Counted from the stretch's first letter, positions 52,868-60,918 are shown. The stretch is 64,000 nucleotides of DNA from Candidatus Raymondbacteria bacterium RIFOXYA2_FULL_49_16 (GCA_001789205.1 MFYT01000015.1:1-64000); one strand, 5' to 3'. Notes: generated by a model from the letters alone, not told the origin. Numbers and translations: made by a program.

Positions 52868-54646
52868 ATGGACACCACAACAGTCAATATCATCATTGAC
52901 GGCAAACCATACGCGGCGCGCCATGGCCAGACAATCATGCAGGCCGCTGACGAACACGGTTTTCATATTCCCCGGCTCTGTTACCATCCCCGCTTGTCCA
53001 TCGAAGGCGCGTGCCGTGTATGCATTGTCGAGGTCGAAGGCGCGAAGAACTATGTGGCCTCGTGCGCCTTCCCTGTTTCCGAAGGCATGAAGATACACAC
53101 CAACACCCAGGAGATACGGCGCGCGCGGCGCGATATTGTCGAACTTATCCTCGACAACCATCCCGACGACTGCCATACGTGCGAACGCGACAGCAACTGC
53201 GAGCTTCAGCGTCTGGCCGCGTCCATGGGTATCCGCAATCGTCACTTCAAAGGTGAGAAGAAGCATTATGAAAAAGATCTCTCGTCCGCTTCGGTAATCC
53301 GTGATCCCAACAAGTGCATCCTGTGCCAGCGCTGTCTTCGCATCTGTTCCGAGGTACAGGGGGTGAATGCACTGTCGCACGCCTTTCGCGGGTTTCAGAC
53401 AGTGGTCATGCCCGCCTACAACCTGCCTTTTGCCGAAAGCGTGTGCAGTACCTGCGGCCAGTGCATCAATGTCTGTCCCACGGCCGCTTTTGTGGAGAAA
53501 AACTGCACGCAGGAACTTTTCGAAAAGCTCAACGATCCCTCCATTATTAAAGTAGTGCAGGTTGCGCCATCGGTGCGCGCGGCAATCGGCGAGGCATTTG
53601 CCCTCGAACCCGGCCGCAACATGGAAGGCCAGACAGCCGCTGCCCTGCGCAGACTAGGTTTTGATTATGTCTTTGACACCCAATTTTCGGCTGATCTTAC
53701 TATTATGGAGGAAGCGAGCGAATTTCTCGAACGGTTTCAGAACAAGGACCGGCTGCCTCTTATCACCAGTTGCTCGAGCGCGTGGATGAAAATGATGGAG
53801 CAGTTCCATCCCGATTTTATACCGAACATCTCGTCGTGCAAATCGCCTATGGTCATGATGGGCACGCTCGTCAAGACCTATTTTGCGGAAAAGATGAAGA
53901 TAGATCCCGCAAAGATACTCTCGGTTGGCTGCATGTGCTGCACGGCAAAAAAATACGAGGCAGAGCGGCCCGAATTGAGGGTGAACAACATGGCCGCGGT
54001 CGACATGGTTATTACCACACGCGAGCTTGCCTGGATGGTCAAATCCGCTGGCATTGATTTTATAAACATCCATCCCGAATCCTTTGACCTGCCCCTGGGC
54101 CTCTCGTCCGGCGGCGGCGCTATCTTCGGGGTCACGGGCGGGGTCATGGAATCGGCCATCCGCACGGCATACGAAATGTATACGGGCGAGACGCTGGTCG
54201 ACATTGAAATAGGTGCTCTCAGGGGATTTTCCGGCATCCGTGAAGGCAAAATCACCATGGACAAGGATGAAATACGGGTCGCTGTGGCCCACGGCCTGGG
54301 CAATGCGAGCGAATTGCTGGATATTGTGCGCAAAAACCCGCAGCGCTACCACTTCATCGAGATCATGGGCTGTCCCGGCGGGTGCATTGGCGGCGGCGGC
54401 CAGCCTTATGCGGGCGTCAATTCCATGCCGCTCGATGAGAATATCCTGAAAAAACGGGCCGAGGCCCTTTATTCGATTGACCGGGCCAAGACCATACGCC
54501 GCAGCCTCGACAACCCTGATGTGCAGCGCATGTACAAGGAATACCTGGGAAGCCCGCTCTCGCAGCGCGCCCACGACCTTCTGCACACCCACTACGCGCC
54601 CAAGCTGCCGCAGGGCATTCTCCCAATCGAAAGCACGGTCAAATAG
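52868..54646 (+). CDS. hydA: [FeFe] hydrogenase catalytic subunit 2, variant L1/L2
   Basis: A 592-residue second HydA, 9 bp after hydB. Same cluster order: [2Fe-2S], His-Cys [4Fe-4S] (HPDDCHTCERDSNCELQ), two [4Fe-4S] (CILCQRCLRIC; CSTCGQCINVCP), then the H-domain. L1 is TSCSSAW (300-306), where the usual Cys-Pro pair is Ser303-Ser304. L2 is CMCCTAKK (355-362), with Met356 and ligand Cys358 kept but Pro replaced by Cys357. L3 is GCPGGCIGGGGQP (501 onward) and is normal. The changes near the H-cluster proton channel may alter bias or redox sensing. It could be a slow, sensory-like paralogue. Confidence 0.92.
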   Translation: MDTTTVNIIIDGKPYAARHGQTIMQAADEHGFHIPRLCYHPRLSIEGACRVCIVEVEGAKNYVASCAFPVSEGMKIHTNTQEIRRARRDIVELILDNHPDDCHTCERDSNCELQRLAASMGIRNRHFKGEKKHYEKDLSSASVIRDPNKCILCQRCLRICSEVQGVNALSHAFRGFQTVVMPAYNLPFAESVCSTCGQCINVCPTAAFVEKNCTQELFEKLNDPSIIKVVQVAPSVRAAIGEAFALEPGRNMEGQTAAALRRLGFDYVFDTQFSADLTIMEEASEFLERFQNKDRLPLITSCSSAWMKMMEQFHPDFIPNISSCKSPMVMMGTLVKTYFAEKMKIDPAKILSVGCMCCTAKKYEAERPELRVNNMAAVDMVITTRELAWMVKSAGIDFINIHPESFDLPLGLSSGGGAIFGVTGGVMESAIRTAYEMYTGETLVDIEIGALRGFSGIREGKITMDKDEIRVAVAHGLGNASELLDIVRKNPQRYHFIEIMGCPGGCIGGGGQPYAGVNSMPLDENILKKRAEALYSIDRAKTIRRSLDNPDVQRMYKEYLGSPLSQRAHDLLHTHYAPKLPQGILPIESTVK

Positions 54647-54659
54647 GAAAAGGAGTTTT

Positions 54660-55148
54660 ATGAACCTGGATGCGACTAAACTTTCAGAACTCGACGCTTT
54701 CATGGCCGAGACAGCCCATAAAACAAACAGCCATTCCTATGTCATTGCAGTGCTGCACAAGGCACAGCAACTTTTTGGCTATCTTCCCCGCGAGGCCATG
54801 GACTACATAGCCCACGCAATGAACATTCCCACGGCCCACATCTGGGGTGTGGCAACGTTTTACCATTTTTTCAACCTCAAACCTGTGGGCAAACACCCTG
54901 TCTCGGTATGCATGGGCACCGCCTGCTATGTAAAAGGTGCAAAACTCGTGCTGGACGCGATCAAAGAAGAGCTGAGAATCACTATCGGTGAAACCACTGA
55001 AGATGGTATTTTTACACTCCAGGAAACGCGGTGCATTGGCGCATGCGGTTTGGCGCCGGTCATGATGGTCGGCGACAAAATCTATGGAGATATTACCCCG
55101 AAGAAAGCGGTGAAGGTGCTTGCTCAGATACGTAAGGAAACAGTCTAA
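54660..55148 (+). CDS. NuoE/HydC-like [2Fe-2S] subunit 2
   Basis: A 162-residue protein from ATG 54660 behind AAAAGGAG; the upstream in-frame extension lies inside hydA. Helical N-terminus (HSYVIAVLHKAQQLFGYLPR; HIWGVATFYHFFNLKPVGK) and the [2Fe-2S] Cys in CMGTACYVKGA and TRCIGACGLAP. It completes the second hydrogenase set (trx-like, HydB, HydA, HydC). Gene order differs from the first set, where the NuoE-like gene comes first. Confidence 0.93.
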   Translation: MNLDATKLSELDAFMAETAHKTNSHSYVIAVLHKAQQLFGYLPREAMDYIAHAMNIPTAHIWGVATFYHFFNLKPVGKHPVSVCMGTACYVKGAKLVLDAIKEELRITIGETTEDGIFTLQETRCIGACGLAPVMMVGDKIYGDITPKKAVKVLAQIRKETV

Positions 55149-55165
55149 TTCATAAGGAGGATTTT

Positions 55166-55549
55166 ATGGCAAAAAAGATTCTACTGGTTGACGATGATGC
55201 TGATTTTGTCGAGGCGACGGCGACGCTCCTCGAGGCAAAAGGGTATGCAACGGTCAGTGCCGGGAACGGCGAGGAAGGATACCAGAAAGCCAAGACGGAA
55301 AAACCCGATCTCATACTACTCGACGTCATGATGGCGACTGACAGTGAAGGGTTTGAGACCGCGCGCAAGCTTAAGGACGACGCGGCAACCAAGGCCATCC
55401 CGGTCATTATGATCACGGGCGTGCGCAAGGCGAAGAACCTTCCCTTCAAGTTCGAGCCTGACGCTGACTGGCTGCCGGTCAAAGCTGTTCTTGAAAAGCC
55501 GGTGAAACCTGAAGTGCTGCTGAGCGCGGTTCAGAAGGCGCTATCCTGA
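55166..55549 (+). CDS. Stand-alone receiver (CheY-like) response regulator
   Basis: A 127-residue single receiver domain: acidic pocket VDDDADFVEA, phospho-acceptor Asp in LILLDVMMATDSEG, Thr in VIMITGVRK, Lys in VLEKPVKPEVLL. No output domain. It has AAGGAGG upstream and starts 17 bp after the second NuoE-like gene, at the end of the hydrogenase operon. The histidine kinase encoded near the start of the operon is the likely donor. Receivers of this kind occur in some [FeFe] hydrogenase operons. Its target is unknown. Confidence 0.88.
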   Translation: MAKKILLVDDDADFVEATATLLEAKGYATVSAGNGEEGYQKAKTEKPDLILLDVMMATDSEGFETARKLKDDAATKAIPVIMITGVRKAKNLPFKFEPDADWLPVKAVLEKPVKPEVLLSAVQKALS

Positions 55550-55714
55550 TACCAGAGGTATGTTGAATTTCATTGCCGTTAATGACCAATATCCCATACG
55601 TATGATCAGGCATGATGGTGAATTCGGCTCGCAAGGATTGATCGGCGATGTTTGGCTTCAACTGGCGACAGTTGAAATTCCGTTCTTGAAAATGTTTTTG
55701 CCCGAAGAGAGGGT

Positions 55715-57653
55715 GTTTCAATCCACGCGCCCCGTGCGGGGCGCGACGTACGGAAAAGGCCGTGCAGACTGCGCGGGGCTTCGGTTTCAATCCACGCGCC
55801 CCGTGCGGGGCGCGACATTGTCAGTGTCGGACTTCCCCCTCCCCTGTTGTTGTTTCAATCCACGCGCCCCGTGCGGGGCGCGACATCCAATAGCCGTCCA
55901 CTTCTTAACAAATTCCGGGTTTCAATCCACGCGCCCCGTGCGGGGCGCGACCCCCATCCAGTTTCGATTGAACCAGATAGAGGAACAGTTTCAATCCACG
56001 CGCCCCGTGCGGGGCGCGACCGGTATTGTCTGTCGTACCACTGGCCGCCGCTGAGTTTCAATCCACGCGCCCCGTGCGGGGCGCGACTCCGTATGCGGCA
56101 ACGACATTCCCTGGCTATGGTGGTTTCAATCCACGCGCCCCGTGCGGGGCGCGACATACTCTGTCATATCACGTTCCAGCGCTCCCATGCGTTTCAATCC
56201 ACGCGCCCCGTGCGGGGCGCGACTAAAATCACTAATAAATTTTTCCGCAAGGATGTAGTTTCAATCCACGCGCCCCGTGCGGGGCGCGACGAGCGGGAGC
56301 AGGATCTGGAGCGGGAGCAAATAAAGGTTTCAATCCACGCGCCCCGTGCGGGGCGCGACCAGAATTGTGTAACTCTCAACCATACCGAGCTGTTTCAATC
56401 CACGCGCCCCGTGCGGGGCGCGACTTCCTGATTTGTAGTTACCATTACACGTATCTCGCAGGTTTCAATCCACGCGCCCCGTGCGGGGCGCGACCGGATC
56501 GTTGGGTAAATCTATTGATGAGTCAATATCTGTTTCAATCCACGCGCCCCGTGCGGGGCGCGACTGCAGCGTTGTATAATGTCATCAAACATCTATCGCC
56601 AGTTTCAATCCACGCGCCCCGTGCGGGGCGCGACTTAAGCGGGTCGCTGTATTCATGCGGTTGCGGTGTTTCAATCCACGCGCCCCGTGCGGGGCGCGAC
56701 TGCAATAACATCGCCGGATATGCCTATTTTTGGGTTTCAATCCACGCGCCCCGTGCGGGGCGCGACTACCGGCACAGGGGAAAGCAGTTGTAACATCACG
56801 GGTTTCAATCCACGCGCCCCGTGCGGGGCGCGACCATGAACCAGTGCTGCTGCCCAATAGCGCGGATGGTTTCAATCCACGCGCCCCGTGCGGGGCGCGA
56901 CTGGCGGTCTTAACTGGTTTATATCCATCGGTAGCTTGTTTCAATCCACGCGCCCCGTGCGGGGCGCGACGTTATAATTTATGATTCTGTTTCAACGGAA
57001 AATAGAGTTTCAATCCACGCGCCCCGTGCGGGGCGCGACCTGATGCCTGATCTGTCCATGCCGATACACGGTTGGTTTCAATCCACGCGCCCCGTGCGGG
57101 GCGCGACATCCGATAAGGCAATACACCCGCATGCTCTGACGAGTGTTTCAATCCACGCGCCCCGTGCGGGGCGCGACCCAAGATGATCCGCTGATAGCCT
57201 GGCCGTTGATAACGTTTCAATCCACGCGCCCCGTGCGGGGCGCGACAGCACAATAGTACCAGTTGTTTATACCACAAAAACTGTTTCAATCCACGCGCCC
57301 CGTGCGGGGCGCGACCTTTTTTTATTGAGTACACATAAACCTCCTATTTCAGTTTCAATCCACGCGCCCCGTGCGGGGCGCGACCAAACATTAAAGACAT
57401 TGGCTTTGGTATCAATTGGTTTCAATCCACGCGCCCCGTGCGGGGCGCGACGCCTCTGAGGCCGGACACGTCGCCACTGAGGCCGGTTTCAATCCACGCG
57501 CCCCGTGCGGGGCGCGACTTGACGCACTATCATGCGCTTTTCCGGCACCATGCTGTTTCAATCCACGCGCCCCGTGCGGGGCGCGACACGCGTATCCCTT
57601 CGGCTTTGAGCATAGGAATTGTTTCAATCCACGCGCCCCGTGCGGGGCGCGAC
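55715..57653 (-). CRISPR. Type I-C CRISPR array, 29 repeats, 28 spacers
   Basis: Twenty-nine copies of one 33-bp repeat at 55715-57653, all identical by eye, including both ends. On the plus strand the repeat starts GTTTCAATCCACGC and ends CGGGGCGCGAC; an internal GCGCCCCG/CGGGGCGC palindrome forms an 8-bp stem with a 3-nt loop. Spacers are 32-37 bp. On the minus strand the repeat ends GTGGATTGAAAC, the crRNA-handle side expected for type I-C, and the cas genes are read the same way from the right, so the array is transcribed leftwards and the newest spacer is the one nearest 57653. No spacer matched other sequence of this window by eye. Confidence 0.98.
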
Positions 57654-57831
57654 AGTACCTACAATAACAAAATAAAAATCAACCAGTTGCAAGACCGTTT
57701 CCGCGAACCTATACCGAACAGACAAAAAAATAATACCCTTTAGCGCCCCCATTCAAGGGAACGCAATGTCAAAGAACAAATTACGCTTTTCGCGCACTGC
57801 ACTGGAACAACATGTTCGCTTTAGGTTCGCG
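57654..57831 (-). promoter_or_regulatory. CRISPR leader
   Basis: 178 bp between cas2 and the first repeat. It contains no gene. On the minus strand a promoter-like pair TTGAAT (57751-57756) and TATTAT (57730-57735), 15 bp apart, lies about 80 bp before the array. CGCGAACCTA at 57702-57711 is repeated inverted as TAGGTTCGCG at 57822-57831 next to the cas2 stop, which may be a regulatory or adaptation-associated element. Confidence 0.6.
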
Positions 57832-58122
57832 CTAAACAATTAGCGGCCCCTCCTGGTCTATAACTTCCTTTGCGCCTTCGTGTTCAATACGATGGTTGTA
57901 ATTATTACCGAGAAAATAAAATCTCAAGCTGTCTTCCTTGGGATTTATTTCATGTAATAATTGCGCTTTTATCGCTGCCCACTGGGCTGAATCGACAACA
58001 CATTCAAACACAGAGAACTGAACGCGCTGGCCGTAATTTTCGCATACTTTCGCCACCCGCCGGAGTCGTTTCCTCCCTTTGGCCGTATCCGTCTTTACAT
58101 CGTAACTGACAAGCACCATCAT
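57832..58122 (-). CDS. cas2: CRISPR-associated endoribonuclease/integrase subunit Cas2
   Basis: A 96-residue Cas2 of the type I-C family: MVLVSYDVKTDTAKGRKRLR (beta1 with the conserved Asp), CENYGQRVQFSVFECVVDSA, and FYFLGNNYNHRIEHEGAKEV. With Cas1 it forms the spacer-integrating complex. It starts 2 bp after cas1. Its stop borders the leader. Confidence 0.95.
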   Translation of the reverse strand: MMVLVSYDVKTDTAKGRKRLRRVAKVCENYGQRVQFSVFECVVDSAQWAAIKAQLLHEINPKEDSLRFYFLGNNYNHRIEHEGAKEVIDQEGPLIV

Positions 58123-58124
58123 GG

Positions 58125-59156
58125 CTATTTCCAGAAAAAGGGTGGATATCCGTCCATATCGCCCCGAATGTGCCGCGCGAGAAGAAGGGCCTGCACAAAA
58201 GGAAGCAATCCTATCTCGACCTTCTCCTCTATGTATGGATGCATAATTTCCTCTTTTTTCCGTTCCTGGTACGCTACTATCACCTTCTTCCGTGTCTCAT
58301 CGCTCATCATCACGCCGCCGGATTCTGTTGTTTTAAAACCCTTGCCGGTTATTTGCTGTAAGTTTATGAGAGACAGCGCAAGCCGGTCGGCAAGCAGCGG
58401 CCGAAGCTCCTCCATGATGTCCAGTGCAAGGCTGGGCCTGCCAGGCCTGTCCTTATGGAGGAAACCGACAGCTGGATCCAGCCCTACGGATTCCAACGCT
58501 GATACAACATCGTGGACGAGAAGAGTGTACAGAAATGATAGCAGGGCGTTCACGTTGTCTTTTGGCGGCCTGCGTGACCGCTCATGAAAGAAGAAGGAAT
58601 CTTTCTGCGCGATTATGAGACTGTCAAAGACTCCGAAATAGGCGTTTGCCGCGTCTCCTTCAAGCCCGCGGATGCTTTCAAGGTTGTCCTGGCGTTCAAG
58701 AGCTTCAATGTGGTGCTTAAGGTACTCCGCGACCTTGCCCACGGTCTCCATGCCGGGTTTGCCTTGGTGGTCGCGAATCGCGCGAAGCAAAACCGTACGT
58801 GCATTGGAGAGTTTTCCAATAACGCATGCCCTTGCCATAACTACGCATGATTTTTCATCGTCTGCCCTACGATATTGTTCTCTGCGGAGCAGTACATTGC
58901 CGGAAACCGGACCTTCGACCCGCGCCAGGAAATGGCCATTCTCAGAGAGGAAACAAAGCCCCACATTCCGTTCCCCGCAGAAACCCATGAGGAATGGACT
59001 GCATGAAACATTACCGAAACAGACTATGGCGCCGACCGTGTGGATGGGCACACGCAATCGCACTTCGCGGTCCACATTGACACAGACTGTCTCGCCCTCC
59101 TTGTTCAGGTACGCGCCCTGGGTGGTGACGTAGAGTGTGTTGAGGAGTTTTCTCAT
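58125..59156 (-). CDS. cas1: CRISPR-associated integrase Cas1 (type I-C)
   Basis: A 343-residue Cas1 starting at ATG 59156 (MRKLLNTLYVTTQGAYLNKE), the I-C-type N-terminus; the open frame upstream lies inside the transposase gene. Visible motifs: beta-strand domain VNVDREVRLRVPIHTVGAIV, the metal-binding Glu in IRGLEGDAANAYFGVFDSLI, His in VGFLHKDRPGRPSLALDIME. Catalytic residues thus appear intact. The start codon overlaps the stop of the preceding transposase gene (ATGA). Confidence 0.95.
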   Translation of the reverse strand: MRKLLNTLYVTTQGAYLNKEGETVCVNVDREVRLRVPIHTVGAIVCFGNVSCSPFLMGFCGERNVGLCFLSENGHFLARVEGPVSGNVLLRREQYRRADDEKSCVVMARACVIGKLSNARTVLLRAIRDHQGKPGMETVGKVAEYLKHHIEALERQDNLESIRGLEGDAANAYFGVFDSLIIAQKDSFFFHERSRRPPKDNVNALLSFLYTLLVHDVVSALESVGLDPAVGFLHKDRPGRPSLALDIMEELRPLLADRLALSLINLQQITGKGFKTTESGGVMMSDETRKKVIVAYQERKKEEIMHPYIEEKVEIGLLPFVQALLLARHIRGDMDGYPPFFWK

Positions 59157-59791
59157 TCTGGTATTTCCAAGGTCTTGTGGATGACCTTTTCCATTAATTC
59201 CAAAGGATTTGTTCTGATATAGTTCCTGATGAAAAACAGGGAAATGTCGTTGCGGACAATGTGTTCGTAGAAATTGCGCTGCCATGAGAAATCATGGTGG
59301 CCGTTTTTCCTGCACCACAGGGTCACGGCGGATTTGTATGCGCGGATGATTGATCCCACGGATTTGGGTATAATATGTTGGTATTCGTGTTTGGTTTGGG
59401 GTCCGGGACGATGCCCATTTCCGGGCGTTTGTAGGGGTTCAAAATTTTGAACCCCTACGGGTGAATGGATATGTTTGGTATTTTCATCATTGGGCGTGCC
59501 GGCATTGAATTTATTGCCATCGTGCAAAACCAGGATGCCATGTATATGGTTCGGCATAACCACAAATTCATCCAGGGATGCATTGGGGTAATGGTTGGGT
59601 ATTTCCATCCAATATTGATGCACAATTTTGCCGATCGTGGTCAATTTCATTTGCCCGTTCGGTGCGCATGCAAGGACGCATGGCGTGTTTTGCGTACAGA
59701 TGGTGATATAATAGGTTCCCGGACGCGAATAGTCGTATCCCTTGAGCCGAATTGACCGTCTGTGATGGAGTTCGGAGTTTGATTTTTCCAT
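59153..59791 (-). CDS. HUH (Y1) transposase, RAYT-type, between cas4 and cas1
   Basis: A 212-residue protein of the Y1_Tnp/REP-associated tyrosine transposase type. It opens with HHRRSIRLKGYDYSRPGTYY ITICTQ; the HUH metal site is VVMPNHIHGILVL; the catalytic Tyr is probably in FFIRNYIRTNP. Between them SVGSIIRAYKSAVTLWCRKN and the FSWQRNFYEHIVRND segment are typical. Single-copy RAYTs mobilise or maintain REP palindromes. Here the gene lies 2 bp after cas4 and its stop overlaps the cas1 start, so it is read and probably translated as part of the adaptation operon. It is intact in sequence. Residues about 112-121 (GVQNFEPLQT) are encoded by a perfect 28-bp palindrome. Confidence 0.9.
   Translation of the reverse strand: MEKSNSELHHRRSIRLKGYDYSRPGTYYITICTQNTPCVLACAPNGQMKLTTIGKIVHQYWMEIPNHYPNASLDEFVVMPNHIHGILVLHDGNKFNAGTPNDENTKHIHSPVGVQNFEPLQTPGNGHRPGPQTKHEYQHIIPKSVGSIIRAYKSAVTLWCRKNGHHDFSWQRNFYEHIVRNDISLFFIRNYIRTNPLELMEKVIHKTLEIPE
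59431..59458. repeat. 28-bp perfect palindrome inside the RAYT gene (REP-like)
   Basis: From GTAGGGGTTCAAAA at 59431 the sequence continues as its exact reverse complement to 59458. It has no loop, a G-rich outer part and an A/T centre. It encodes the VQNFEPL part of the transposase, so the repeat has been accommodated within the reading frame. RAYT proteins are known to act on such palindromes. Confidence 0.85.
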
Positions 59792-59793
59792 GT

Positions 59794-60444
59794 TTATTTC
59801 GATATTTCTTTCACGTATTCGATGGCCGATTTATTCCCTCCGGCCGTGTCGGGCAGGCAATATTCCACAAGGGAACATTTCTCACATTTTAGGGTCTTAA
59901 CCGCGGTGGGCGTGGTTCCTTTTTTCATCAGGGCATGAAGTTGCCTTGCCGCCGACTCGGTTTCCTGCCTTAAAGCTTCAGAAAACACCACTTCAAGCCT
60001 GCGGTGGGTTTTGCCGTAGTAGATCGCCCCTTGGGGAATGGTGATGTTCAGCATTTCTTCAAGGCAAAGGGCTTGTGCGCAAAGCTGGACAAGGTCGCAA
60101 TCGTCTATTTTCGGTTTTCCGCGTTTGTACTCGATCGGATAGGGCTGTTGTGCGCCATTGGCCTGTTTGTGGAATTCGACGGCATCAGCCTTGCCGATAA
60201 GTCCCAATTTGCAACTGCGTATTGAAAGGCCACGGGCGATTGTGATGCCTGGGCGTGTTTCATCCCCGGCATCATGCACTTTTTCGTGGAGCAGATGGCC
60301 CTCGACAGTAAGGCGGTTCTCTGCCCAGATTCTTTCAATGTGGATAAGGGCGCATTGACGCTCGCAGAACTGAATGTGCTGGAGCGCGGAAATTGGAAGT
60401 AGTTCAGATTCCTGGAATAAGTTTCTTTGCTTGATAGTATTCAT
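59794..60444 (-). CDS. cas4: CRISPR-associated exonuclease Cas4
   Basis: A 216-residue Cas4: first cluster Cys in IQFCERQCALIH, nuclease motifs GKADAVEFH and PIEYKRGKPKIDDCDL, C-terminal Cys cluster CEKCSLVEYCLP. It sizes and orients prespacers with Cas1-Cas2 in type I-C systems. The start codon is overlapped by the divergent hicBA promoter at 60431-60459, and a 475-bp gap holding hicBA separates it from cas7. The transposase gene follows at 2 bp. Confidence 0.95.
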   Translation of the reverse strand: MNTIKQRNLFQESELLPISALQHIQFCERQCALIHIERIWAENRLTVEGHLLHEKVHDAGDETRPGITIARGLSIRSCKLGLIGKADAVEFHKQANGAQQPYPIEYKRGKPKIDDCDLVQLCAQALCLEEMLNITIPQGAIYYGKTHRRLEVVFSEALRQETESAARQLHALMKKGTTPTAVKTLKCEKCSLVEYCLPDTAGGNKSAIEYVKEISK

Positions 60445-60459
60445 GGATAATTGTAATAT
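60431..60459 (+). promoter_or_regulatory. Promoter of hicBA overlapping cas4 start
   Basis: TTGATA (60431-60436) and TAATAT (60454-60459) are separated by exactly 17 bp on the plus strand. hicB starts at 60489 behind GGAG. The -35 lies inside cas4 codons and the -10 just upstream of the cas4 ATG (60444), so HicB binding here could also affect passage of the cas transcript. Confidence 0.6.
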
Positions 60460-60488
60460 TATTAAAGACCCTTAGCTGGAGAAAACTT

Positions 60489-60716
60489 ATGAAGACATAT
60501 AATCTGAATACGATTATCGAAAAAGATGAATTTGGGTATTATGCTTATTGCCCTGAGCTTGATGGATGTTGCACCCAAGGCAAGACTCTTGATGAGACCA
60601 TGAAAAACATCAGGGAGGCTATGTCCCTTTATCTTGAGACCCTGTCCCCCAGGGAGAGAAGCGCTCTTGTCCATCGTGAGATCATGACCTCTAATCTTGA
60701 GGTTTCGGTTGCCTAA
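60489..60716 (+). CDS. hicB: HicB-type antitoxin
   Basis: A 75-residue partially degraded-RNase-H-fold antitoxin: LNTIIEKDEFGYYAYCPELD, GCCTQGKTLDETMKNIREAM, followed by a short C-terminus (LVHREIMTSNLEVSVA). It precedes hicA, the reverse of the common hicA-hicB order but a known variant. It has no separate DNA-binding tail, although the C-terminus may still contact DNA. It lies on the opposite strand to the cas genes. Confidence 0.92.
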   Translation: MKTYNLNTIIEKDEFGYYAYCPELDGCCTQGKTLDETMKNIREAMSLYLETLSPRERSALVHREIMTSNLEVSVA

Positions 60717-60909
60717 GTCTCCACGCATTACCGCCTCTGAGGCAGAGAAGCTCCTGTTAAAAAGCGGTTTTGAGCTTCTGCGAAGCAGAGGCAGCCATCG
60801 AATATATTTTAAGAACAACATCCGCATGGTTGTTCCGTTCCATGCGGGTGCCGTGCTTCATCCTAAAATTGTCAAACAACTCGAACGCGCCATAGAAATC
60901 GCCGGGTAA
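60697..60909 (+). CDS. hicA: HicA-type mRNA interferase toxin
   Basis: A 70-residue dsRBD-like toxin. The start is TTG, either 60697 or 60709 (the latter gives LPKSPRITASEAEKLLLKSG, closer to family length). Active-site His in LLRSRGSHRIYFKNN, and the IRMVVPFHAG segment, are conserved. Translation is coupled by overlap with hicB. It ends 10 bp from the cas7 stop on the other strand, so convergent transcription with the cas operon is expected. Confidence 0.92.
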   Translation: MRFRLPKSPRITASEAEKLLLKSGFELLRSRGSHRIYFKNNIRMVVPFHAGAVLHPKIVKQLERAIEIAG

Positions 60910-60918
60910 GGGCGCGTT

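Noticed and set aside
55560-57743. Many long ORFs through the CRISPR array, both strands, with repeated RAPHGARGLK or SIHAPRAGRD units
   Set aside because: They are translations of the 33-bp repeats (open in all frames because the repeat has no stop) and not genes.
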